Origin: Maribellus luteus
GTDB taxonomy: Bacteria; Bacteroidota; Bacteroidia; Bacteroidales; Prolixibacteraceae
NCBI RefSeq assembly: GCF_003576475.1
Contig: NZ_QWGR01000013.1
Location: 81,496-145,495 of the forward strand
Direction: 5' to 3'
Length of the DNA stretch: 64,000 bases
The notes beneath the pieces are model-generated. The model was not told the DNA's origin. It saw nothing but the letters and a program-made list of their open reading frames with translations, and did not search any database. Both the position numbers and the translations under genes were made by a program. Below are positions 34,680-43,904 of this stretch, in pieces (the first letter of the stretch is position 1; each line of letters opens with the position of its first letter).

Positions 34680-36584
34680 ATGAAGACCATCATTGAACTT
34701 TTTGAGACTGCTGTCGCTAATTATCCCGATAATATTTACCTGTGGGAAAAGAAAAACGGGAAGTATGAAGGAACCACTTACAAGGAAACCCACGATAAAG
34801 TTTTGGATCTGGCTGCCGGCCTGATTCAGATGGGCTTTCAAAAAGGCGACCGCGCTGCCTTGCTGGCCGATGGCCGTAACGACTGGATCATCAGCGAACT
34901 GGGCATGTTGTATGCAGGCGGCATCAATGTTCCGCTTTCGGTTCGTTTGCAGGAAAATGAGCTTACTTTTCGGTTGAAACACAGTGGAAGCAAATATATT
35001 TTTGTATCCAGGCAACACCAAATAAAAGTAGAAGATATTCGCAACGAGCTTCCTGATCTTGAAAAGATTGTTTACCTGGATGGTAAAGAAAATCCGGGAG
35101 AACAGGAAATTGATTACAGCGAGATAATGAGTGCCGGGGCAAAATTCAGAAAAGAAAACCCGCAACAGGTAGAAGCCATCTGGAAAGGCATTCAGCCCGA
35201 CGACGTAGCCAATATTTCTTATACTTCGGGAACTACTGCCGATCCGAAAGGCATTATGCTTTCTCACCTGAATTATGCCGCAAATGTGGTGCAATCGAAT
35301 TCGTTACTCGACCTGAAACAAGACTGGATCACGCTGGCTATTTTACCGTGGGATCATGCTTTTGCTCACACCACCTGCTTGTATGTGTTTATGTACAAAG
35401 GAGCCAGCATTGCATCGGTGGAGGTAGGAAATACACCACTTGAAACACTGAAAAACATTCCGAAAAATATCCAGGAAATAAAACCAACGCTAATGATGAG
35501 CGTTCCGGCGTATTCCAAAACTTTCAGAAAAAACATTGAAGCCGGTATTCGCAAAAAAGGAGAAGGACTGTTTAAGCTATACAACTTTGCCCTAAAAGTT
35601 GCTTACGCCCATAACGGATACGGCAACAACCGCGGCAAAGGCTTCCGCTTCTTTTTAAAACCTCTTTACTGGATTTTTGATCAGATTCTGTTCTCAAAAA
35701 TCAAAGACGGTTTTGGCGGAAATATGAAATTCTTTATTGGTGGAGGCGCCCTTCTCGATGTGGAACTGCAGAGGTATTTCTATGCTATCGGGATGCCTAT
35801 TTGCCAGGGTTACGGACTTACGGAAGCGGCCCCGGTAATTTCATCGAACATTCCGAAGGATGTAAAATTCGGGTCGTCAGGCAAGCTGGTTAAAAACCTG
35901 GAGCTAAAAATTGTGGATGACGAAGGCGTTGAGCTTCCCATTGGACAAAAAGGCGAAATTTGTGTGAAAGGCGACAACGTTATGCTTGGTTACTGGAACA
36001 ACCCTACTGCGACAGCCGAGACCTTGAAAAATGGCTGGCTGCATACAGGTGACATGGGATACATGGGGAAAGATAATTTCCTATATGTACTTGGCCGGTT
36101 TAAAAGTCTTCTTATCAGTAACGATGGAGAAAAGTATAGCCCCGAGGGAATCGAAGAGGCTATTGTTGACCAGTCGCATTACATTCAACAGGTTATGCTT
36201 TATAACAACCAAAATCCGTATACTGTTGGAATGGTTGTTCCCGACATTGAAGCCATCAACCGTGAGTTAAAAAACCGCAACATCGAAAAAGGAACTCCGG
36301 AAGGACATAAAGAAGCGATTCAAATTATTCAAAGTGAATTAAATGAATACAAAAAAGGAGGCAAGTACGAAGGCATGTTCCCCGAACGTTGGTTGCCGGC
36401 CACTGTTGCTGTTCTTCCGTATGCATTCACCGCCGATAACAAGATGCTGAATGCCACCATGAAAATGGTACGCGGACAAGTGGTTGAACAATTCGCCAAA
36501 GAACTGGATTTCCTTTATACTCCGGCATCGAAAAACATTGAAAACGAAATGAATATTGCCGCTATTGAGCAGTGGTACAACTAA
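34680..36584 (+). CDS. Long-chain acyl-CoA synthetase / AMP-binding ligase
   Basis: The 634-residue protein is an adenylate-forming enzyme. The P-loop-like motif YTSGTTADPKGIMLSH lies near residue 190, the A5-type motif GYGLTEAAPV near 380, and the hinge WLHTGDMGYM near 455 with GRFKSLLISNDGEKYSPEGI after it. This fits FadD-like long-chain fatty acid CoA ligases that activate fatty acids for lipid synthesis or degradation. No membrane helix is evident. The gene is alone, between galM and the tmRNA gene. Chain-length specificity is not readable. Confidence 0.92.
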   Translation: MKTIIELFETAVANYPDNIYLWEKKNGKYEGTTYKETHDKVLDLAAGLIQMGFQKGDRAALLADGRNDWIISELGMLYAGGINVPLSVRLQENELTFRLKHSGSKYIFVSRQHQIKVEDIRNELPDLEKIVYLDGKENPGEQEIDYSEIMSAGAKFRKENPQQVEAIWKGIQPDDVANISYTSGTTADPKGIMLSHLNYAANVVQSNSLLDLKQDWITLAILPWDHAFAHTTCLYVFMYKGASIASVEVGNTPLETLKNIPKNIQEIKPTLMMSVPAYSKTFRKNIEAGIRKKGEGLFKLYNFALKVAYAHNGYGNNRGKGFRFFLKPLYWIFDQILFSKIKDGFGGNMKFFIGGGALLDVELQRYFYAIGMPICQGYGLTEAAPVISSNIPKDVKFGSSGKLVKNLELKIVDDEGVELPIGQKGEICVKGDNVMLGYWNNPTATAETLKNGWLHTGDMGYMGKDNFLYVLGRFKSLLISNDGEKYSPEGIEEAIVDQSHYIQQVMLYNNQNPYTVGMVVPDIEAINRELKNRNIEKGTPEGHKEAIQIIQSELNEYKKGGKYEGMFPERWLPATVAVLPYAFTADNKMLNATMKMVRGQVVEQFAKELDFLYTPASKNIENEMNIAAIEQWYN

Positions 36585-36722
36585 TACTTTTTTGAACTCA
36601 GTTTCTTATAACTAACCTTGCAGCAAAGCAGATAAGCAGCTGATCATTTGATTGTGATCTGCGAAATCACAGTCTTACTGATTTTAGCCGAACAGGGGCC
36701 AATTAAGAATATAAATATTTCT

Positions 36723-36730
36723 TATCTTTG
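36723..36730 (+). promoter_or_regulatory. Candidate -7 box of the tmRNA gene
   Basis: TATCTTTG fits TAnnTTTG exactly, 12 bases before the mature tmRNA 5' end. No convincing -33 box is seen. Confidence 0.5.
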
Positions 36731-36742
36731 TAACCCTTCTAG

Positions 36743-37134
36743 GGGGCTGACTGGTTTTGACAGCGGGTAGAGGTGGCAGGTAAGCATGCAGGGTTTTGGT
36801 TGTTGACCCTTTAAAATAATGATCAAACCACAATTGGCGAAAATAATTACGCTCTTGCTGCGTAACCGAACTAAGTAGGTTACCTTTATCCCGAAACAAG
36901 GTTTTGGGACGAGACATCGCCCGGGTGCTATTGCTTTGAAGCGGCCCGATCCGGCGGTGCAAGTAAATCGAAGCTAGCAGAAATGAAGCTCTGGCGTTTC
37001 TGCGAAAATTAAAGAGCTAAGGTAAACCTTGGTGGCCCTGATCCGGCGTTTATTCGAAAATCAAGTCGGGGATAAGCATGTAGAAAGCTTGTGGCTTCCT
37101 CGTTTGGACGCGGGTTCGACTCCCGCCAGCTCCA
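36743..37134 (+). ncRNA. ssrA: Transfer-messenger RNA (tmRNA)
   Basis: The 5' end GGGGCTGACTGGTTTTGACA and 3' end GGTTCGACTCCCGCCAGCTCCA form the alanyl-tRNA-like half with acceptor stem GGGGCTG/CAGCTCC. The tag frame at 36836-36865 reads GGC GAA AAT AAT TAC GCT CTT GCT GCG TAA, giving GENNYALAA, the tag known from Bacteroidota. With trans-translated Ala it marks proteins from stalled ribosomes for proteolysis. CCA is not fully encoded. The partner smpB is not in this window. Confidence 0.97.
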
Positions 37135-37183
37135 CAAAAAAAGTCTGTTAGCCGGTTCTCTTTACTTACCGGCTAACAGACTT
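37135..37183 (-). terminator. Terminator of the DUF4861 gene, also facing the tmRNA gene
   Basis: A 15- to 16-bp stem, AAGTCTGTTAGCCGGT with ACCGGCTAACAGACTT (37141-37156 and 37168-37183), is followed in the minus direction by a run of T (plus A-run 37136-37142). In the plus direction only CTTCTTC follows, so it may end the tmRNA transcript less efficiently. It is shared by two convergent genes. Confidence 0.85.
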
Positions 37184-37208
37184 CTTCAAAAGATCTCAAT
37201 CAATTGGA

Positions 37209-38477
37209 CTAAAAATGTACTTCGATTGGAGACGACAATACTTTTGATTCTTCTTTCAGATAGCTTTTAAAACCGTCTTCGGTTTTCCATTGGTCTTTTT
37301 CCAGTCCCCATACTGCTGAGAAATAATGACGGGCCGGTTTATTGGCTTCGGCTTTCTGCCCAATGTAATATGTTTCCGAGATTATATTGCTGAATCCCTT
37401 TTCAACTACAGTTTGGTATCCCAGTTTAAAGAAGTTAATATCGGTAGTACGGCCTATTTTCCCCGCTTCAGCTTTGGGAACCAGCACTGCCATCCCCAAC
37501 TCATCGTTGTTTAGCGATTGAACATCGTGTGTACCCATGCATTCAAAATCATTGGCTTCGAAAGCAAAGGGTTCACGTTTTAACAGGCTGGTTACAATTC
37601 CGGTTACAATCTGTGCACCTTCGGGTAACCCTTTTACCGTAACATCAGACTGAAACCAGTATTTCCCGGGATAGATGCTTATCCTTTCTGTTGCTTCCAG
37701 GTTATCTCCATCAACATGCCAGCCTTTGTAAATAAGGTCGAAAACCGAGCGAACAGGGCCTTCCGAGACTTTCTGGTACTCGTAAACATCGGTTGATCCG
37801 AGCCGGTACAAAGAATCGTTTTTCAGCAAGGCAATTCCGCCCGACCCCAACGAACTTCCACAATGCAACACATCCATTCCCCAGTCGTTCAACGAATGAT
37901 AGTCTTTGATTTCAGGGGTATGAATTTTATCGATGATCATTTCTGGCTTCAGTTTTCCAAATAAGTCTTTTACGTTGCGGCAATCAAAATACACCCGAAA
38001 TGCGATTTTATCATTCTCCCAACTCACACTTTCGCCTTGTGCTATAATTTTAAAAGGCTCGGTGGCCGGAATAGCTGCGTAATGATCGACTTCTTTATAC
38101 GCCCCGTCTTCCTGATGAACTCCCAATCGTAAGTTGGTACGTTTTTCAAATGCCGGATACTCATTTTCCGGAATCATTTCTAACACAGTGCTTTTCTCCT
38201 CATTGGCTTTAAAACTGAGCAACACTGCCACTTCGTCCCATTTCCCATCACCGTTCATATCATCCACTTGCGAAGGAAGTGTTTCCTCCCCCACTCTAAA
38301 TATGGGCAAAAATCCTTCTTTGATTTCGACCTTCGCGGCCACTTGTTCGCGTGTTAAAACCACCACCTCATCCGAACGATCCTCCGGAACAGGGTTTACA
38401 AAAGAAATACGATGCTCCTGTTTACACGACAGAAGCGTAACAACTGCAAGCAGCAACCAACCAACCTTTGTGTTCAT
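37209..38477 (-). CDS. DUF4861 family lipoprotein
   Basis: From ATG 38477 the product has 422 residues with a lipoprotein signal (VVTLLSC, Cys 18); an upstream start at 38543 would hide the signal and is unlikely. The body resembles DUF4861 proteins (ISFVNPVPEDRSDEVVVL at the start, then DMNGDGKWDEVAVLLSF, WGMDVLHCGSSLGSGGIALL). These occur in Bacteroidota carbohydrate loci, often near uronate-degrading genes, and have no established function that I know of. Here it stands alone, convergent with the tmRNA gene. It probably faces the periplasm or cell surface. Confidence 0.75.
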   Translation of the reverse strand: MNTKVGWLLLAVVTLLSCKQEHRISFVNPVPEDRSDEVVVLTREQVAAKVEIKEGFLPIFRVGEETLPSQVDDMNGDGKWDEVAVLLSFKANEEKSTVLEMIPENEYPAFEKRTNLRLGVHQEDGAYKEVDHYAAIPATEPFKIIAQGESVSWENDKIAFRVYFDCRNVKDLFGKLKPEMIIDKIHTPEIKDYHSLNDWGMDVLHCGSSLGSGGIALLKNDSLYRLGSTDVYEYQKVSEGPVRSVFDLIYKGWHVDGDNLEATERISIYPGKYWFQSDVTVKGLPEGAQIVTGIVTSLLKREPFAFEANDFECMGTHDVQSLNNDELGMAVLVPKAEAGKIGRTTDINFFKLGYQTVVEKGFSNIISETYYIGQKAEANKPARHYFSAVWGLEKDQWKTEDGFKSYLKEESKVLSSPIEVHF

Positions 38478-38681
38478 ACTATTTTGTTTAATTAAGAATA
38501 AGTTTCCAAAGTTAGTAATCTCGTGTTTTAAACACGAGTCCAAATGTCAAATTAATGATACGATTAGATGCTCTTATCATTTGATTTGATATAAATAATC
38601 ATTCATTAAAAGAATAAACTTATTTTCAATATATTTACGAAGCTATAATAACTTAACCATAAAAATAACTTTTAACCAAAC

Positions 38682-41600
38682 ATGAAAACCATAACCTACC
38701 TTGGCGCAGTAATTCTTCTTTTAATTCAGTTACCAATTTCAGCTCACACAGCTACAAGCCAAACAACTATAGCCAAAGAAGAATACCAATCACTTGTTGA
38801 CCTGTACAATGCAACAGTCGGGAGTAACTGGACAAATAACACAAACTGGCTGGACACAATCAATCATTCAGTTGCCGATTGGTTTGGAATTACAGTAGAA
38901 AACGGTCACGTTGTAAAAATCGAACTCCCCGGGAACAATCTCCAGGAAGCAATTTTTGAATCTCGCGTGCAACTTCCTATGCTCCAAACTTTAGACCTTA
39001 GTAATAATTCTATTGATAGAGCCAATTTCAACAACATTGACAGTTTGTTAAATCTTACCATGCTCAAAATTGAAAATAATAAACTTTTAACCCGCCATAT
39101 TTCGGACATCCGGGACCTTCTGAGTTATGGAAATTTCTCAAATAATTTCACTTATGCCCCGCAACAAAGTTTTGGGTTTTCACAGGAAATTGTAATCAAG
39201 CCTGGAGAATTGCTTGAAATAGGAGTTGATCCGTTTTATTTGTCCGAAAGCGATGAATTTCAATGGAAAAAAGATGGCGTTACTATCCCGGAAGTAAATA
39301 ACTATTTTTTTGACAAACAAAATGCGACACTGCAAGATGCTGGGATCTATACTCTTTACATAACAAGCCCCAATGTTCCCGGATTGGTTTTGAAAAGTAT
39401 GGATATCAATGTTACTGTAACAGATCTAGTTGGCGGAACACCAAGAAAGGAATACGAGGCGTTGGTAGATTTGTACGAATCGACCAATGGTAATAACTGG
39501 ACAAATAATTCCAACTGGCTAGACACAACAGTTTCTTTTAACGAGTGGCATGGAATAACGCTGGATGATGAAGGGCATGTTAAATACATTTTGCTTTTGG
39601 ACAATAATTTAAGCGGATATATCCCAAAATCCATAGGGAGTTTAAAACAACTCAGTGCCATTAACATTTCAAGAAATCAAATAGGGAAAATAGCACAGAA
39701 TCAAGATTATACTAAAACGAGTATTCCGGAGGAAATCGGATCTCTTTCGAATCTAATTCAGTTAACATTGGACTACAATTCTTTACAATTTGCCGATTTG
39801 GAGCCTATACTATCATGGCCGAATTTTGGAAACATTAGGAGTTTCACCTGCAAGCACCAATCTCCCAAGATTAACTCTGTTATGAAGGAAGCAAATCCAG
39901 GAGAAACAATAAACATCAATTTGCAAAACTATTTACGGGCTCCTTCCGACCAATACCAATGGGTAAAAGGCAGTGAAATAATAGCGAATGCAAATGATTC
40001 GGTTTTTACAATTTCGAATATTACACCTTCGGATGAAGCAAACTACTATTGTATTATTACAAATTCTAAATTTCCGGATATGGAAATCACGAATTACGGT
40101 ACCACTCTAAAAGTAAAATATATTCGTGGTGCCGGTGTCCCCATTTCCGAATACAAAGCCTTGGAAGCCTTTTACAATGCCACCAACGGAGATGGATGGA
40201 AATCAAACACAAACTGGCTTGACACCATTAATTATACGGTTGCTGACTGGGTCGGAATTAGAGTAAAAAACGGACATGTTTATGAACTCAATCTTGATTC
40301 AAACAATGTAGTGGGACAAATTCCGGCCAGGTTTTATGACCTGCGCTACCTTGAATCGATTGGAATGGTCCAAAACCAATTAGCCGGCTCCGTATCCGAT
40401 CTGTTAAAGTATTTCAAAATGCTGAAAACGATTTCACTAGGTTACAACAAACTTGAAGGAACAATCCCAAAAGAGATATCAGAGCTGTCGCAATTATGGT
40501 ATATGGGACTTAACAACAATAAAATTAGCGGATCAATTCCTATGGAGATTTCGCAATGCAAAGCACTAACTATCATAAATCTCAAACAGAACAATATTGG
40601 TGGTGAAATTCCGGTCGAAATTGGTGTTCTGCATAAACTTCGCTCCCTGATTCTTTCTAATAATTCCATAACCGGTGTAATCCCTTCCAGCATTGGTAAC
40701 TTATCAGAACTAAAAGTATTGGATCTATCCAATAATCAATTAATTGGACCGATCCCCGCAGAACTTGGAAATCTGGAGAAAATTTACAGATTGGACATCT
40801 CGGGAAACATATTCGGTCAACCATCAGGAACAAAATCAGCACACATAAAACTGGCAGAAAACAACCGACAGATTCCGGATGCGCTAGAAAGTATATTAGG
40901 TTTGGATACTCTCCACCTCCAAAACAATCAACTTCAATTCAACGATATTGAGGCCATTTTAAACTGGGATAATTTTTCAGGAATAAATGAATTTACATAT
41001 GCTCCACAAAATGATATCGGGGAGCTAAAAACGCTTTCTGTTAAAGAAGGAAGCTCTGCCAAATTATTTATCGACAATTATTACCCCGGTCCGTCGGATC
41101 AATACCAGTGGTTTAAAAACGGACAAATGTTACCGCAGGCAACAGCTCCGTTTCTGGAGATTGAAAGTGTCAGTTATACAGACGCAGGCATATATTACTG
41201 CAAAGTATCAAACTCCAAAGCAACCGACCTGGTTTTATCCAGCAAAGAAATAACGCTGACAATAACCGCAAAAGAACCAACTGCTGTTCTCGCCAAAGAA
41301 GACCTTGAACGACTTACTGAAATATTTAATACCTATAATGGAGAAGAATGGGGCAACAACTGGCTCGACACGGTAAACTTCACCATTAATGAATGGCTCG
41401 GGCTACAAATAGAAAACGGGCACGTTAGCAAAATCGACCTCTCCAACCTCAACCTCGAAGGTGAAGTCCTGGATGTATTTCTGGCTTTTGATTCGCTCAA
41501 ATGGCTCAACCTGTCGAACAATAATCTTTACGGCCCGTTTCCTTCATTTTCGGGGAATAACACTAGTAATACAAAGTCGGTAGAAGATAATAATCACCGG

Positions 41601-42212
41601 TTAAGCTTTCTGAATATTTCCAATAACAGATTTCTTTTCTCGGATTTGGAGCCGGTTGCCAGCGAATTAATGAGTATTGATACTTTTATATATTCTCCCC
41701 AACAAATCTTCGGTTTTCCGATTGACACAACCATTAATACTCACGACAGTATCTCGATACATTTTGAAGCATATACAACAGGAGAAAATGATGTCCGGCA
41801 TTGGTACAAGAGCAATACACTGGTAACTGATTCTGGGTTCGAATACCGTATTGACAATGCCAGCCTTTCCGACAGCGGCACCTATCAAATGCAAGTAACC
41901 AACAATATTTTCCCGGATCTGAGATTGGAATCGGTGTTATACAGCCTTTCGGTCTCACTGGCCGTTGGAGTCGATGATATTGAAATGCGCGACATAAAGG
42001 TTTATCCCAACCCGGCAAGCGATAAGATTTTTATTGAAACCAGGGGGAAAACCATTGACCTTTCGATCACTAATGCAAGCGGAACAAAGGTATTTCAGAA
42101 AAATACGATGCAATCAGACTGGATAAACGTAGATATTTATCCCAAAGGATTATACTTGTTCCGAATTAAATTCAAGGACCAGATTCTTTATAAAAAAATC
42201 TTGCTTCAGTAA
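38682..42212 (+). CDS. Large leucine-rich-repeat / Ig-like surface protein with T9SS sorting domain
   Basis: The 1176-residue protein starts with a signal peptide (VILLLIQLPISAHTA). It is built from four related modules beginning near residues 33, 255, 487 and 870. Each opens with a variant of LVDLYNATxGxNWTNNTNWLDT and WxGIxVENGHV, then has LRRs (best in module 3: LSELKVLDLSNNQLIGPIPA) and, in all but the fourth's partial case, an Ig-like segment with DAGIYYCKVSNS. It ends with a type A T9SS sorting domain (IKVYPNPASDKIFIE, ending YKKILLQ), so it is exported and attached to the surface or released. Such proteins are often adhesins or protein-binding; the ligand is unknown. Plant-like LRR spacing in module 3 is notable. 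Confidence 0.85.
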   Translation: MKTITYLGAVILLLIQLPISAHTATSQTTIAKEEYQSLVDLYNATVGSNWTNNTNWLDTINHSVADWFGITVENGHVVKIELPGNNLQEAIFESRVQLPMLQTLDLSNNSIDRANFNNIDSLLNLTMLKIENNKLLTRHISDIRDLLSYGNFSNNFTYAPQQSFGFSQEIVIKPGELLEIGVDPFYLSESDEFQWKKDGVTIPEVNNYFFDKQNATLQDAGIYTLYITSPNVPGLVLKSMDINVTVTDLVGGTPRKEYEALVDLYESTNGNNWTNNSNWLDTTVSFNEWHGITLDDEGHVKYILLLDNNLSGYIPKSIGSLKQLSAINISRNQIGKIAQNQDYTKTSIPEEIGSLSNLIQLTLDYNSLQFADLEPILSWPNFGNIRSFTCKHQSPKINSVMKEANPGETININLQNYLRAPSDQYQWVKGSEIIANANDSVFTISNITPSDEANYYCIITNSKFPDMEITNYGTTLKVKYIRGAGVPISEYKALEAFYNATNGDGWKSNTNWLDTINYTVADWVGIRVKNGHVYELNLDSNNVVGQIPARFYDLRYLESIGMVQNQLAGSVSDLLKYFKMLKTISLGYNKLEGTIPKEISELSQLWYMGLNNNKISGSIPMEISQCKALTIINLKQNNIGGEIPVEIGVLHKLRSLILSNNSITGVIPSSIGNLSELKVLDLSNNQLIGPIPAELGNLEKIYRLDISGNIFGQPSGTKSAHIKLAENNRQIPDALESILGLDTLHLQNNQLQFNDIEAILNWDNFSGINEFTYAPQNDIGELKTLSVKEGSSAKLFIDNYYPGPSDQYQWFKNGQMLPQATAPFLEIESVSYTDAGIYYCKVSNSKATDLVLSSKEITLTITAKEPTAVLAKEDLERLTEIFNTYNGEEWGNNWLDTVNFTINEWLGLQIENGHVSKIDLSNLNLEGEVLDVFLAFDSLKWLNLSNNNLYGPFPSFSGNNTSNTKSVEDNNHRLSFLNISNNRFLFSDLEPVASELMSIDTFIYSPQQIFGFPIDTTINTHDSISIHFEAYTTGENDVRHWYKSNTLVTDSGFEYRIDNASLSDSGTYQMQVTNNIFPDLRLESVLYSLSVSLAVGVDDIEMRDIKVYPNPASDKIFIETRGKTIDLSITNASGTKVFQKNTMQSDWINVDIYPKGLYLFRIKFKDQILYKKILLQ

Positions 42213-42253
42213 CAGTTTCTTTTCTGTTATCAGGAACCCTGGAGAATATAGAA

Positions 42254-42288
42254 AAGGCCATCCAAAATAATTCGGACGGCCTTTTTTT
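42254..42288 (+). terminator. Terminator of the LRR gene, possibly bidirectional
   Basis: AAGGCCATCC with GGACGGCCTT (one G-U type mismatch) is followed by TTTTTT in the plus direction and by TTTTC in the minus direction, so it may also serve the convergent rhaA gene ending at 42307. Confidence 0.8.
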
Positions 42289-42306
42289 CACACAATAAAA
42301 CGTGAA

Positions 42307-43572
42307 TTATCTATTCACTAAAACCTCATTTTCGTATTTCTGAATTTCAGCAATGTAGTCGGCGCCAACCGGAACATTCTCCTGCAAGCAGTAGTAATCC
42401 CAAACAGCGCTGAAAGGCATTGTTTTTAGCTCTTCGAGCATTGCCAAACGTTCGAAATTCTTGCCTGCTTCTTCCAGTTTCACCAGGTCATTGGTCGGTT
42501 CCAGCGCAGCAATCAGGAAAGCCTTTTGTGCAGCACGGGTTCCGGTTACATAAGCCCCAATCCGGTTAATCGAAGCATCAAAGAAATCGAGCCCGATGTT
42601 TACTCGGTTCAGAAAATTGTTTCGCATAATTTCGGAGGCAATCAATTGCACATCTTCGTTTAATGTTACCACATGGTCAGAATCCCAGCGAATCGGACGC
42701 GTAACATGCAGCAATACTTCATCCACAAACTGAAGCACCGACGAAATCTTGTCGCCCACCTGCTCTGTGGGGTGAAAATGCCCGTTATCCAGGCATATCA
42801 GAATATTGTTGGCGATGGCATACCCCAGGTAGAAATCGTGCGATCCCACGGTCATCGATTCCACACCAATTCCAAAAAGCTTGCTTTCCACGGCATCTTT
42901 CATGTGCTCTTTCGGATATTTTACGGCCATGGCTTCATCCAGCGATTTTTTCAAATTGGCACGGTAGCCGTTTCTGTCTACCGGCGTGTCTTTTGATCCG
43001 TCCGGAATCCAGGTATTGTGCACGCAAGGTGTTCCCAGTTGTTTACCAACCTCGGCAGAAATGGCACGGCAACGCTTTACGTGTTCCACCCAGAACTTGC
43101 GGTTCTCTTCGTTTTTACTCGAAAGTGTAAATCCGTCGGCAGCACGTTCGTGTGAGAAGCAGGTGGCATTAAAATCCATCCCAATTCCCTGCTTTTTACA
43201 CCAGTCGATCCAACTTTGAAAGTGTTTTACTTCGATCGCATCGCGGTCCACCACTCCACCCTGAAAATCGCCGTAAATGGCATGCAGGTTCAGTCGCTGT
43301 TTTCCGGGAAGCAGCGCCAGCACCTTTTCCAGGTCAGCACGGATTTCTTCTATCGTAGTTGCTTTCCCGGGATAATTTCCGGTGGCCTGAATTCCTCCCG
43401 ACAGTTCGCCGTGTTTCACCTCGCACCCGCCAACATCATCGGTTTGCCAGCAGTGAAGCGAAATATTAACACCTTTCATTTTTTCAATCGCAGCATCGGC
43501 ATCCACGCCCAGCGCAGCATATCTTTCCTTTGCCAGTTCATAAGCTTTCTTGATGTTCTCAGTATTGCTCAT
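42307..43572 (-). CDS. rhaA: L-rhamnose isomerase
   Basis: The 421-residue cytoplasmic enzyme converts L-rhamnose to L-rhamnulose. Length matches the family (about 420). Recognisable blocks include SLHCWQTDDVGGCE near residue 38, the metal-site region CLDNGHFHPTE, HVTRPIRWDSDHVV and LDFFDASINRIGAYVTGTRA. It is the last gene of a rhaT-rhaM-rhaA operon on the minus strand. Rhamnulokinase (rhaB) and the aldolase (rhaD) are not here and must be supplied from elsewhere. Confidence 0.96.
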   Translation of the reverse strand: MSNTENIKKAYELAKERYAALGVDADAAIEKMKGVNISLHCWQTDDVGGCEVKHGELSGGIQATGNYPGKATTIEEIRADLEKVLALLPGKQRLNLHAIYGDFQGGVVDRDAIEVKHFQSWIDWCKKQGIGMDFNATCFSHERAADGFTLSSKNEENRKFWVEHVKRCRAISAEVGKQLGTPCVHNTWIPDGSKDTPVDRNGYRANLKKSLDEAMAVKYPKEHMKDAVESKLFGIGVESMTVGSHDFYLGYAIANNILICLDNGHFHPTEQVGDKISSVLQFVDEVLLHVTRPIRWDSDHVVTLNEDVQLIASEIMRNNFLNRVNIGLDFFDASINRIGAYVTGTRAAQKAFLIAALEPTNDLVKLEEAGKNFERLAMLEELKTMPFSAVWDYYCLQENVPVGADYIAEIQKYENEVLVNR

Positions 43573-43589
43573 TTTATTATTTTTTTGAT

Positions 43590-43904
43590 TTATTCCATGT
43601 AAAATACTTCGGGTAACTCCACCGAAACAGGTGAGTTATCGTCGTTTGTCTGCATAATGTCGCTCATGTATTTCCACCAACGCTGAACGATTTCGCTTTG
43701 CCCCAGATTTTGAGAGCCATCGTCTCCTGATACTTTTTGAAACGCAAACAAAGTATTGGTTTCTTCGTCCAGAAAAATGGAGTATTCACTTACTCCCGCT
43801 TCTTTCAGCAGCGTTTTCAATTCGGGCCAAATCTCGTTGTGTCTTTTTTGATACTCCTCTTTCTGGCCTTCGCTCAGGTACATTTTAAACGCCAGCCGCT
43901 TCAT
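43590..43904 (-). CDS. rhaM: L-rhamnose mutarotase
   Basis: The 104-residue protein matches the RhaM/YiiL family: it begins MKRLAFKMYLSEGQKEEYQKRHN, has SEYSIFLDEETNTLFAFQKV, and a C-terminal WWKYMSDIMQTNDDNSPVS segment with the conserved active-site His/Trp pattern. It interconverts rhamnose anomers for the isomerase. The start codon overlaps the stop of rhaT, and rhaA begins 17 bp downstream, so the three are co-translated. Confidence 0.95.
   Translation of the reverse strand: MKRLAFKMYLSEGQKEEYQKRHNEIWPELKTLLKEAGVSEYSIFLDEETNTLFAFQKVSGDDGSQNLGQSEIVQRWWKYMSDIMQTNDDNSPVSVELPEVFYME

Noticed and set aside
36684..36962. A 92-residue minus-strand open frame over the tmRNA
   Set aside because: It overlaps the tmRNA gene, whose ends and tag frame are unambiguous.
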